Position numbers and translations under genes: made by a program. The notes below the pieces were generated by a model that ran no database searches, was not told where the DNA came from, and was given only the letters and a program-made list of their open reading frames with translations. DNA of 64,000 bases, taken from the NCBI GenBank assembly GCA_032358255.1, contig JAULBX010015091.1, positions 1-64,000 of the forward strand, written 5' to 3'. This document shows, in pieces, positions 34,059 to 45,134 of the stretch. Numbering within the stretch: position 1 is the first letter of the stretch; each line of letters begins with the position of its first letter. The DNA is from Heterotrichella gracilis (Eukaryota > Sar > Xanthophyceae > Tribonematales > Xanthonemataceae).

Positions 34059-35894
34059 CTACTCGAAGCACATCTGCCAAGGGGGGTTGAGGCGGCCCAC
34101 TGCTTCTTCCAGTTGCTGCCTGAGCTGACCTGCACGGAGCCAAATGGTGCACTAAGTTGACTAGTGCACTGGAAGACCTGACGGCCGTGAAATTAAAACA
34201 GGCTGGCCATTCTTCCACTTACACTTTCCAATGGATTGACGCATGGAACGTATGGTGGTCAATACCTTACACTCGCCCCTTTGACAGCTGACACGCTTCG
34301 TCCATTACCCACGTGACATGCAAATGACCCTGAGTGTTGTGTATCCCCCACCATGTCAGCAACGAGGATATACCAATTAGGATGTAGATGCGCTGCCGTG
34401 CAGCCCTACATGCTATGGCAGCGGTCCAGACACAACCACCACCAACAGCAAGCTTGACAAACCCACCTGCCGCCTTCACATTGTCCTCCCTGAGCAGCTT
34501 CTCAAAGGAGGTGCGCAGCAGCAGCTTGTGGTCAAACGCCAGAGGAGGTATATCACGCACATCGTACCATTGGGCAGCTGCCGCATCATCCTGAGAAAGG
34601 CACGCCAGTGTCGTCAATGTGCAGGGGAACTAATTACTGTGCAGGGGAATTAATTAAATTTATAAAGAGGTTCAATGGCAAGTATATTGCAGCGACAACG
34701 TGGCACCCGTTTTGCACAGTAGCTGGGGCTTAGGATTTAAGACTGGTCTCTTAAATCTCTAGGTGCGCAAGCACCATCCCTGGGCAAATCTGGAAGAATG
34801 TGCATGGACTGCCGCATCATGGTTGGCGCGGCCCGCATGGTTGGCGCTGGTCAAGCACTGTGCTATTCTGTGCAGGGTACACCCACAGTGTGCTGAGCCA
34901 TTGAAATTGATTGTGAGCATGAGCACTTAACATCAGCAACGAACCACCATCAACAATGATCATGGCACAGACCTACAGCTACTAGCAAGAATGCAAGCAG
35001 GGCAAAAAATTCTTCCTGCTCAACTCACCGCTGCTTCCACGCCCAGTTCAGTGTTGGGCACCAATGCCGCATAGGCTACAGAGACACACCATCCGCGGGG
35101 ATCTCGACCAGGATCGCCAAAGGCGCCAACCTGCATGTGATCACAGGCAGTCACCCAACAAACTCTTGTACCACCTCAAGCATGCAAAAAATGAGTTTGG
35201 CAAAACATGCACACACACGTCAACGGCATGGCATGGCGTGGCGTGGCACCAAGCATTACCTGCAAGAGCTCGATGCTCGCTGGATCGACTGAGGTCTCCT
35301 CCTGCAACTCCCTGCGTGCTGCTGCATCGAGAGGCTCGTCCTCGTTCACAAAGCCACCCGGGATTGCCCACATACCCTGCGGTTGACATGGCAAGGACAG
35401 CTACTTTCATTGCACATTTGCTACAGGAAATAAGCTTAGTGTGAGCTTTCAGCCGAGTTGCAGGGGCCAAGAACCTGTCGTGGAAGTGAAAAGGAGCAGG
35501 TGTGTTGATGTCCTCCTTCTGGCGTATGCAATAAGAGCTTCTGCCACAGCATCCCAACACTCAGTGCATTTGCTCCCCCATGACAGCTCTGTGGAAGATT
35601 CACTCACCCTGCAGGGGGTCCCTTTCCGCTGCACAAGCAACACCTTTGCAATCGGTTGCTTGTCAGATGGACGCGCAATGATGACTGTGTCTACTGCCAC
35701 AGAGGGTCGTGGCCACCTGCATGGTGCAGCGCCTGAATGATGCCCTTACGCTAGGGTTTTCGTAATGGGCAGATTGCTTGGCACACTTTTGTTGAACAAC
35801 TGTTACTGGATATATTTTGTAATGCAAATGAAGGCAGTAAAGAATCACCTACGTGCACTGGGTAGTGTCTGGCAGCAATCGAAGGTGCAGACAT
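34059..35894 (-). CDS. Nudix hydrolase, ADP-ribose pyrophosphatase-like
   Basis: Hydrolyses a nucleoside diphosphate linked to another moiety; the fold around WPRPSVAVD and GMWAIPGGF is typical of ADP-ribose/NADH-type Nudix enzymes. Six exons in phase: 35849-35894, 35608-35732, 35260-35376, 35029-35130, 34467-34590, 34059-34129 (194 residues). The Nudix box runs from Gly65 to Val87: GFVNEDE, then PLDAAARRELQEETSV. It matches G-x5-E-x7-R-E-hydrophobic-x-E-E-x-G-hydrophobic, except that Ser86 replaces the usual Gly. The three metal-binding Glu residues (80, 83, 84) are present. A DPGRDPRGW segment after the box is common in this branch. The N- and C-terminal exons (MSAPSIAARHY, and GQLRQQLEEAVGRL) rest only on phase and splice sites. 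No targeting peptide is obvious. Confidence 0.83.
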
Positions 35895-36844
35895 AGTGCA
35901 TGCACACAATGCATGCATATGCAATGTCAATGTGGACAGTGTACTTAAAAACGAATCGCTCACTTGTACGTGTATGCCATCCTTGCGTGCCTGACTCCAG
36001 GATAAGCGGCGTGCACACCCCCAGCGTAACACAGGTGGACAAACAACAGGCTCCGTGTCAGTGTGGACCTAGCCAACATTGAGGCTGAAGCCTTCACTGA
36101 AGGGGCCCTTACAACAAGCTACAGTAACTCACTCCCGATTTTGACAACATTAACGTGGGCCAACGCCTCACGAAAGAAGCAGCTGGTGTATTGCCGAGGT
36201 ACAAACGAAGCAAAAATATACTGATTGGACTGGGTGACATTTCCCGCCATTTTCAGCCCGAAACGATGCCTGCCAACAAAGGCATGCATTCATACTGAAG
36301 GTCAGCGGAGTAAAGGTGCAACCATCCTCCGTAAACCTCAGACAACTAGTTACTGTCAAGAATTTGTTACCCGAAGGGAACATGCAGTTGGGGACGGGGT
36401 TCAATTTTGCAGGTCATTTGCGGGCCAATCTCAGGCAGCAGCTGGCAACTGGCAGCAGACCCCACGCAGACGCGTACGCATACGTATCAGGGAGATGAAT
36501 ATAATTACAGAAGCCTCAAGAGGCAAACAGGCAGAAGTGCCTTGATGTCAAGCACGCACATCAAGTTGAGGCAAGGCGTGCAAATGCATGCGTGGCCGTT
36601 TGTTGCATGACATGCCCAGGCGGCCAATCACACTGAAAATAATCATTGTACAAGGCACAACAATTCAGTGTCTCATGTACAAACAAAATTCCAAGCCACA
36701 GTAAACGGTGTTAAGCCCCTGATCCCAGACTTCCCACCACAAACTCCCAGAGTGGCCCAGTCACAAACTGGTTCACATGACGCCAGCTGAGAGCAGCTGC
36801 GCAACCAGAACCCCATCAAAGTGTGCTGAAAGAGCTACACATGT
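35895..36844. other. Intergenic, no gene seen
   Basis: Between the Nudix start and the ribosomal protein L3 stop, both minus strand. Only short open frames without domains. Confidence 0.5.
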
Positions 36845-38311
36845 TTACGTGTTGACGCCCACAATCTTGGCGGGGGTGATCTCCAAGAGGTTGCCTGGCT
36901 TGCCGGGAACAGCTCCCTTCACCACAATGGCGCGGTTCTCGTAGTCCACCATCAGCACCTGGGACAAGATTGATAACCATAAATTCCGCTGTCTTGCACT
37001 GAATCAACAAGTACCCTTGAAGTATGAGCCAGGGTAATCAACAAGACCAGAAGTATGGAGACTCGCAGCAGGCTAAATGCTTTGCCAAGTCCACCCCCAC
37101 CATTGTGTAAATGTACCAGGCGTCCAAATTCCTGCTTTCTCATGCCCGTCACCACCTTACCTCCAGCTTGCGGATCTTCACGCGCTCGTTGCCCATTTGC
37201 CCAGCCATCTTCATGCCAGGGAACACACGGGAGGGGGTGGCACTGTTACCAATGGAACCGTGCTGCCTCTTGGACTTTGACCCGTGGGACATCATACCCA
37301 CCGCGTGGTTCCACCGCTTGATGGAGCCTGGAAGCAAAGTCACCCAGAAATCAATTGTGCGGCAGTATGAAACAAAGAAGGCTACCTAGCCAAGCAAATC
37401 CACAAAATGCTACCTAGCCAAGCACCGGCTCATGCTGGAACATGCATGACAGCTGGGGTAAGTGACCGTTGCCCAAACCACGGACTGTGCATGAGCATGC
37501 CCACTGAATCCCAACGGCAAAGATACATGCGCAGTGCAGTGGGCTAGCTGTAACTGGTGTGTGCTGCTCATAATGGGGATGGGCCATACACCCCCACTGG
37601 CACTCCCAACTGTAACATTGCTGCATCAAGGCAATTGCAGCTGCCCCAGTACTTGGCTGCACATGATCTGGCTGCAACGTGAGCCATCCCCTGTTTTCCG
37701 CTGCCTTACCTTGGAAACCCTTGCCAATGCTGGTTCCAGCAATGTCCACAACGTCACCAACTTTGAAGATTTCCTCTGGGTTAAGTACCTGGCCTGCCGC
37801 ATATGGTGACACATCCTTCACCTGTAGCAGTGCACACCCAGCTTAGAATGACGCAATTTCTGCTTCTCTAAGCCTTGCTGTACCCACAGGAACAGGAGTT
37901 TACCTTGAACTCCCGGAGGTGCCTCAGTGGCTCCACACCAGCCTTGTTCAGGTGCCCCAGCTCGGGCTTGGTGACCTTCCTCTCCTTCACCACCTTGTAG
38001 CCAACCTGGACTGCGTCATAGCCGTCCGTGGCCTTGGTCTTCACTTGCGTGACCACGTTGCCCTCCTCCAGGGCAATGACAGTTGCAGGGATGGCCTTGT
38101 CGTCCCTGAAAATCTGGGTCATGCCTGCCTTTGTGCCGAAGATGCCCACTCCAGCCTCCATAGACCGAGCCACAACCTCTAAACCTCCTCTTTGCCTCGT
38201 GGTCCTGTTCATCTGCAGCTGGGGCTGGCGTGCTGCGCCGGTGGAGCGCAGGCCAGAAAAGGAGGGCAGGGCAGCGCACCGCGGGGGTGCGACACTGCCT
38301 GTGAACGCCAT
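36845..38311 (-). CDS. RPL3: Plastid 50S ribosomal protein L3 (uL3c)
   Basis: Bacterial-type uL3, a core protein of the large ribosomal subunit, here nuclear-encoded and sent to the chloroplast. Four exons in phase: 37904-38311, 37710-37821, 37161-37327, 36845-36958 (266 residues). The first ~50 residues look like a chloroplast transit peptide, poor in acids and rich in Ser, Arg and Ala ([20 protein letters not shown]). The mature domain starts near [15 protein letters not shown]. Conserved bacterial-type blocks follow: [60 protein letters not shown], and [13 protein letters not shown] near the end. A cytosolic uL3 would be about 390 residues and of different sequence. Divergent from the CCCH/U-box gene. 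Confidence 0.95.
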
Positions 38312-38914
38312 GCTGTTAGGCTGCAACTGACAAGGCCGGCAGCCAACCAATTCACACAGAAAGCACCTGGTGTGGGCGCAATGCTTGCACCTTGACCCCT
38401 CCTTGACGGCCTTTTTGCCTAGCTTTCGTGGCCACACTCTGCCGCCACATTGTAACACTCTCGTTTCACTCTAGTATAATTCGTCAGTTTTGCAACGGCC
38501 ATGTTTTAGATTTTCGGCTCACCCAAAAACGAGCTGGCTCGTTTGAAATGGAGCTTAACCAACTGTTGGCACGAGTAGCAGAGTGTCTAGGATACCTCGT
38601 TTTGTTTCATCAAGGCAACACATGCTATTGGCCTTTTGCTAGGCGGTTCGCAACGCCTGGGATCGTGACCTTACCTCAGGAATACTAGATACTGCAACTT
38701 GATACGGCAAGCTGGACAAAACCCTGCTTGCATCGCTGGTTTTTGTCGCCCAGCTTGTGTTGCCCAGTACTGGGTTGCCACGACAAAGTGGTTTATGTGG
38801 AACTTGCAGCTTGCTGTTGAGCCGAGCCTCCACTAGTGCGCCGTCCAGAGCAACAGGGTGCAAGAGCACCCAAAAAGGTGTCAGCAGTAGCGGGCCTCAA
38901 GATTTTGTGGCGCC
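38312..38914. promoter_or_regulatory. Shared divergent promoter region (RPL3 / CCCH-U-box)
   Basis: About 600 bases between two start codons pointing apart. I see no unambiguous TATA box or telobox. Both 5' UTRs and core promoters should lie here. Confidence 0.45.
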
Positions 38915-41424
38915 ATGGCGAAAATAGGCAGCGTAAGTAGCTGTTCCACACGCCTAGGGTGGTGATTCATGACAAGGCAGTTGGCCTACCCTTGTATTTC
39001 TTCTAGGACCGTGTTAACCTTCATCACTATGCTTATCCCAACCTGACTTCAGTGGCTTGATTGCTTGTGGTGTTGCGCTAAGGTGCAGGTGCAGGTCATG
39101 ATTGCATCTACTGGATGTACCAGCAAGCACACATGAGCCATTTGTTGTCCTTGACAACTTGTGATACCAGCATCCTAGACCTGACAGGGTAGAGCTGTCA
39201 GGCAATGGTGTGTGCTTGCTGGCCACCGTGGTACTCTGCTCTTGACACCTGCCTGATGCAAGCCACTAGTTGTGCCATTGGTGCAAGGCGTTTGTTGCTG
39301 CCTGGCTCAAGGCTTGTTTCCTTGGCAGGCGTTCGACCTGCTGGGATATATTGAGGATGTTGAGGAGGGTTCCATAACTGAAGATAAAAGGTCGATGACT
39401 GCTCTAGCTGCAGTGAAAGCTAAAGAGGATAAGAAGAAAGAGGAGGCCAGAGCTAAAGCAATAAAACCGGTGCGGCCTCATTGCTGTGTTCCTTGCACCA
39501 GTGGTACGGGGCTGAAAACTGACCCTTGTGGGTCAATTGTGCAGCTGGCAGTGCTGTTGCATAGTGGGGGACCATGTGTTACAACCAGCCTTTGCTGAGC
39601 GTGCAAAGGGCCTGTGCAGGTTCGTGCTGTAGCTACAGCAGCTTCTAGTAAACCTTCAACATCTGGTAGCACTGCTGCCCACCGGCCAGTATCAGGGCAT
39701 CAGCTACAGAACCCTCCTGCTAACATGGCGCTGTACAAGACAACAAAGTGTCGCTATTGGGAAGCCAATGGCTATTGTACTAGGGATAAGGACTGCTGGT
39801 TTGCACATGGCAAGTCAGAGTTGCGTACCCCTGGGCAGAATAATAAGCTTCAAAGATCGCCACAGGTACGCATCTGCAGTGTGCTTGTGCTGCTGAAAAC
39901 CTGCGCCAGTGCTAGTGGAGTGTTTGCGTGAGTCCTCCCTCACCATGCGGTGGCGTGGTCCCGCAGAAGCAACCCCAAACCCAACCTCAAGAGATTGACG
40001 GGAGGTATAAGTCCAAGCTCTGCGTCTTCTACCTGCAAGGTCACTGTGGCCGTGGGTCATCTTGTACCTATGCACACGGCGCTGCAGAGCTGAAACACCA
40101 CGAGAACAACAACGATGATGAGGTGTGAATAGTGTCCTTTCTGCAAGGGCATGAATTTTATTCTTTTTATTTCCAATTTCCAAACCGGTGGCATTGAGGC
40201 ATCAGCCCTCAGCCAGGGATACCTGCCATGTTGTGGGACAAAGCCATGGTGCCGGGCCTGTACTTAAACGGGGCTGCATCGCAGGGGTATAACGAATACT
40301 TCACCGAAAGTTGGCAGGACTACGAGGGCGACACCTCGGATGATTATGGGTACGGCAACGGTGCCCACCTGTACCAAAGTGGGTCGTCAAGTGCGTCAGT
40401 AGCCTCTGGCGCAGCGAGCCGCTCCCCTTTGGCTCCAATGGCGGCACCTAGGCTGGCAGTGGCACCTGCGCTCCCCTTCCAGCATCTGCTGCAGCCAGGT
40501 GAGGCATGAATTTAAAGATAATAAAAAATGAGAAGAAAATCTCTATATTGTTTATTTTTTCTCCTACCAGCACCTGCTACAGCCAGGTGAGGCATTGCGT
40601 GTGGTGGCATGCCGTGCTTTCAGCTGTGCTGGAGGCATAGGGTCATTAGCCTGCTCACGCTGTGATTCCCTTCCACAAGCAGGAATTAACAATAGGTGCA
40701 TTGCACATGGGTTAACTGCGGTTTGCCATGAGCTCATGCCCATGACAGTCCAGGGTGGCATAGCTGCGGGTGCCTCGTTAAGGGTTGAACAAGCCGCATT
40801 CATTTACCAATAACGAAATGTGGCACGTGCAGTATCCGCCAATGCGCGTGGACCACCTCCCGGGTTTGGCCGGCAGCCCACAGTCACCGCGGCTGCCCCT
40901 AAGGCGCCGCCTCGCCCTGCTGGGAAGGTGGCGGCACAGCCTGAGGGTGTCAACGGAGCCGCAGCAGCGCTGGAGAACCTGGATCTGGACGGAGATGAAG
41001 ATGTGCCAGAGGCATTCTGCTGCCCAATCACTCATGTAAGCTCAGGCCTGGCCTTTCCTGTAGGGCGATGGTGTTGGGTTGCAGCTTGGGTCACTTGGTT
41101 TTGTAAGGGGTTTGCTCAATGTTGCTCAACAGTAAAATGGACAGTTATATGGGGACATCGTGCGTGATTAACTTTAGAGCAAGCACTATTTGGGCAGCGC
41201 TATTTACCAGCTTGTCCACCTTGCAGGAGCTGTTCCAAGACCCTGTGGTGGCTGCTGATGGTTTCACCTACGAGCGCCATGCCATTGAAGACTGGCTGCG
41301 CAAGCATGACAGCAGCCCCATGACCAATGAGCCGCTAGATCACAAGATTGTGGTGGCCAACCGGGCCATCCTGGAGGCAATTGATGCAGTGAGGACATCA
41401 GGGCGGCCGTTAAAGAAAGCTTGA
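38915..41424 (+). CDS. Two CCCH zinc fingers plus C-terminal U-box, putative RNA-linked E3 ligase
   Basis: Seven exons in phase: 38915-38932, 39329-39469, 39620-39865, 39967-40122, 40285-40498, 40833-41035, 41227-41424 (391 residues). Residues about 7-53 hold a charged helix (KAKEDKKKEEARAKA). Zinc finger 1 is C97-x8-C106-x5-C112-x3-H116 and finger 2 is C154-x7-C162-x5-C168-x3-H172, both followed by HG and typical of RNA-binding CCCH fingers. An acidic, Tyr-rich low-complexity linker follows. The U-box spans about 318-385: FCCPITHELFQDPVVAADGF, then TYERHAIEDWLRKHDSSPMT, then a NRAILEAI helix. It keeps the E2-binding pattern of plant U-boxes. Role inferred: RNA-binding ubiquitin ligase. A stop (GAG GTG TGA) follows exon 4 if its intron is retained, which would give a fingers-only protein of about 188 residues. 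Confidence 0.82.
40480..40594 (+). repeat. Duplicated 27 bp exon end and donor site
   Basis: The 27 bases at 40480-40506, which include the end of exon 5 and its GTGAGG donor, recur at 40568-40594 with two substitutions. The second copy is preceded by CTCCTACCAG. A 16-base segment (40571-40586) is thus flanked by an acceptor and a donor and could act as a frame-changing micro-exon. Confidence 0.7.
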
Positions 41425-42908
41425 GGTGATATAGAATGGTCGCTAAACAGGAGAATAGCAATGGGCAGCCAGTGTGAATATGTTTCCACTCACATACAAG
41501 TGTGTGGGCCTGGCAATTTGTTTGCTGCATGGGGTTGTTAATCCCTTTAAGATTGGAGGAGTGAGGTGGTCATGGCAGCTTTATGCAGTACTACTTGCTC
41601 TACTGCACAGCAGCAGTTAACTAGCTGCTGCTACATCTCTGAACATACACATTCAGGTGTCGGGTAGCATTGTACTTGCCCACAGGTTTTTTGCATGGTG
41701 GCGTGCACTTGGCAGCAGGCGGGGTGGCGCCTGTGTTTTGTGCATTTGCAAGGGCGCATCTTAATGTAGGGATGCATGTATTTTTGTGTGCAGGCTGCTC
41801 TGGATTTTGACGCACTCGTATCGTGCTTGCTTGTCGACAATGGGACCCTGCCCTTTTTTAGCGCATGGGTATACGGCAGTAACTGTGTGCAGGTTTGACA
41901 CGAGTGCATATGTACAAGTGGAAAGACTACACTGCATGTGGATTTTGGTGGGAACTGTACGCAGCATTGCTGCCCAGCTAAGAAACAAACCTGGATTTAC
42001 GTGGCTGGCACTGTTTTTTACTTGGATGTTTTACTTGGGTGCACCCTGTACACAAGGGAGGAATGCACAACATTGATGCGTGGCACTGCCTACATTGAGT
42101 ACTTGTGTTCATTGTCAAGTGTTTCCCCTAATAGAACTTGACTTGTGGGGACTCCTCTTTGCCGTCCATCGGCTATTAGGAAGAAATTGAATCTGCATAT
42201 AGCTGTGGCATTATTTTTACTTTGGTACACCCTTAACATAGCTTGAAACCTTCCTTGGGGAGCAATGCGCATAACATCGACTACAGCAACTCAATTGCAG
42301 TAAGATACCTTTGGTGATGGGGAAGGACCTCCACGACGGCGGCCTGCTGAGTGGATATTGTAAGAAACACACTGTGAAACGTTCAGCGGCCGCCGGAGTT
42401 AAGGCCTTAATTGCCCCCGGGGGCACCAGCTCAAATAGGGCACCACAACCAGCCAGGAGAGCTGGTCAATCTGAAAGAGTGTGCAGCAGATTGGTTACTC
42501 AGTACAAGGGTATATAGAATTTCAAAGAGAAAGGAAAATTAACGAGAAAAGACGCCCAAGGCGTAAATATATACAACCAGTTTGCGAGCTGTAGTAATTA
42601 AAATTTATGTGCAGCGCTGCCAAGCCCTGGATCATGCCGTGGCTGAATATATTCACCTTCACTGACAGATGGATATGCAAAACCGCAGAATTTTTCACAA
42701 TGTCAGATGCATTGGCACGATGGTCGCACAACTAGACAAATGCCATTTAACCTGTGCCAAAAACCTTAACTGCAAATGCGGCCCCAGTTGGAAGAAGTCC
42801 ACTAGAGAATAAGTTGTACATAACAGTCCACAAACCGCACATCTGCAACAGAGCATGCGAAATTCTGTTGTAAAACACCGGATGCTCCCATTGGTGCTTG
42901 TGTCCTCC
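41425..42908. other. Convergent intergenic region, no gene seen
   Basis: About 1.5 kb between the 3' ends of the U-box gene (+) and an F-box/LRR gene (-). Several short open frames, none with a recognisable domain. No repeat of note. Confidence 0.5.
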
Positions 42909-44378
42909 TCACTCTGAAGGAACTGAGCAGTTGCAGTGGGCAGCAGGCAGCTGCGCCACCAGGAACTTGATGGCGGCACGGTACTCCCCCGGCTGATGAA
43001 ACGCCGCCTCCATGCTTTCAGCCACCGCCACACTGCTGGACAGCGCTGGGACCGGCTGCAGCACACAGAACAGCGCGCCACCATCGGGACCGCCCAGCCT
43101 CATCTGGTACGCCAGCCCACTGCTTGCCCACACCTCCAGCGAACTGAACCCCTCTTCCTTGGCAACCGCCCAGCCCTGGACCGAGAGCGTGGGGCGCGCA
43201 AGGGCTACCTCCAACGGGACGCGCTTGCGCCTGTTGTTTGGTACGCACAGGCGCGTGAGGTGCGGCAGGTGGGTCAGCCATGTGGCGTCCACATCCACAT
43301 CACAGCCTGGCAGCATCAGCTCGCGGATGGTGCTAAGGGTGGTGAGGTCATCCAGGCTGGGTGGGCGGGTGCACTGAAGCCACAGGGAGTGGATGGGCGG
43401 CAGGTGCTGCAGGCCGGTGATAACCACCTGGGAGGTAGGGAGCTCCAGCCGCAGTTTCTTCAGATTGGGCAGCGCTGTGGCGAGGTCTGTTGGGACGGAC
43501 AGCTGGGCCAAGGGCGGGTACTGCTCCCACTTCAATGTGAGGCTGGTGAGGGGCTCGAGTGCGGGGAGGTTGGGCGGGAAAGGCGAGTCCTCCTCGAAAA
43601 AGTGCAGGCACAGGCTCTGCAGGCTGGACATGCGAGTCAGCTGGCTGTAGTCCCTCGGCTTGTTGTCCAGGGAAAGTGTGAGGTCATACAGGGTTGGCAG
43701 CACTGGCAAGAGGGAGGTGTCTATGCTCTTGGTGTGCAGGTCGTCCACCTCCAGGACCAGCTTGGTGAGCCCCGTGAGCAGCTGCAGGCTCTGGAGTGCA
43801 CGCTGGAGCTTGCCCAGATCACTGGTGTCCACATTGATGTTGAGGTGTGCCAGCGTCGGGATCCTGCAAGTCGCAGGGGTTTTAGGGCTTAGAGTGACCA
43901 GGTGGGCCGATGCAGTAGGTGCGTTCCTATGCAGGGGTTGTGGACGCTAAACCATACACACATACCTGCAGATCTGCTCGATGCACCAATCCTGCAGGCC
44001 ATCCATGTAATTGTAGTACATAAAACTCTCCAGCGGGGCATCAGCCAGGACTGCTACCACTTTGCCGACCAGGGAGTTGTTGTACCCGCCCCCATCGTCC
44101 ACAAACCTCCAGTGCTTGACTGCAGACCGGCGCTGCACCAGCCACTGCACAAAGCTGTCCTCCCAGGAGTCACTGATGTCTTTATCTGACAGCCTATTGT
44201 CAATACTGATGGCCTCAAAGGCAACTGACGGGGCTTGGAGTATGCTGCTGAAGCGTTTGCAGACGAGCGGCACAGCTACTGTCCGCTCACCCAAAGGGAG
44301 CTTGCTGAACACCCTCTGCAAGAGTTCATCTGACAGACTTGTCAAACTGGCTGCACGTCTGTCTGCATTCGCAGCCAT
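42909..44378 (-). CDS. F-box / leucine-rich-repeat protein
   Basis: Substrate receptor type subunit of an SCF ubiquitin ligase. Two exons in phase, 43966-44378 and 42909-43863, give 455 residues. The F-box is at the N-terminus (about residues 12-50): LTSLSDELLQRVFSKLPLGE, then TVAVPLVCKRFSSIL. From residue 138 on there are irregular leucine-rich repeats such as LTGLTKLVLEVDDL, LPTLYDLTLSLDN, MSSLQSLCLHF and LPNLKKLRLELP. The last ~110 residues leave the repeat pattern (GWAVAKEEGFSSLEVWASSG) and may form a small C-terminal domain. Such F-box/LRR genes are expanded in several green algae, and their targets are unknown. The gene shares a divergent promoter region with a second F-box/LRR gene at 45135. 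Confidence 0.88.
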
Positions 44379-45134
44379 AGTACCCTCCCTGAACGCAGAT
44401 GGAGACTTGGTTAGTGCCCAGCAATTCGATGAGGGTCTGCCAAAAGGACCATGGAGGCAGTCTCCTTATGTGCACGATATGCAATACAGCAAAAAACTAA
44501 ACAATGCCTTACGACATTTTCTATGGATATGCCGGGCAGGTTCGAGCAGGGCGTTCATGCAAGTACACCCCTGGCATCCATGACTTGGCATGTGTACCTT
44601 TTTGCACACACCAATGACGCGCCTTGCGGGTGAGCACAGGCAGCACAGAAGAACTCCGTTATAAGACGTGTACGACACCTTGTGGCGTACATGTCAGGAA
44701 GAACGCTTGCTGAGGATGCCAAGCGTTGCGCACAGCAGCCATGGCGCCCAACACCAGGCACAACAGAGCAAGGGAACAACGCTTAGACCAAGTGTGAAGA
44801 CGTAGATGACACGGTATAGGACGGCATAGCCTCCAAAAAAGGGTGTTGTAAGCAGAGTTGGGGGCGCCCACAGTCTCACAGTGCCCGGATTGCAGCTTGC
44901 CAATGAATGCATGCATGCATAATATAACAACTTTTTTGCTTATTGTAGCAACCGTATGTTTTTGTGACCAACCCTGCTTCAAGCATTTGTTGAAAAGGAC
45001 AAGCTTGTGGAACGGTCGGGTGAAAGTTACATATGACAAAGGACTATTGCAAGGAACTAGCTGGTCTTTTAGCAGAAGGACAGCCTATTCAGGATTGGCA
45101 GCTCTCCCTAGCGGCACCGCATACTTCTCTCCCC
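44379..45134. promoter_or_regulatory. Shared divergent promoter region of the F-box pair
   Basis: About 750 bases between the two F-box/LRR start codons. It contains a GAATGCATGCATGCATAATATA stretch near 44907-44927 (alternating purine/pyrimidine ATGC repeats), which could be a promoter element. No gene seen. Confidence 0.45.

Noticed and set aside
42936-43892. 318-codon open frame on + opposite the F-box/LRR gene
   Set aside because: It is the antisense shadow of a clear LRR exon; composition mirrors the minus strand and there is no domain.
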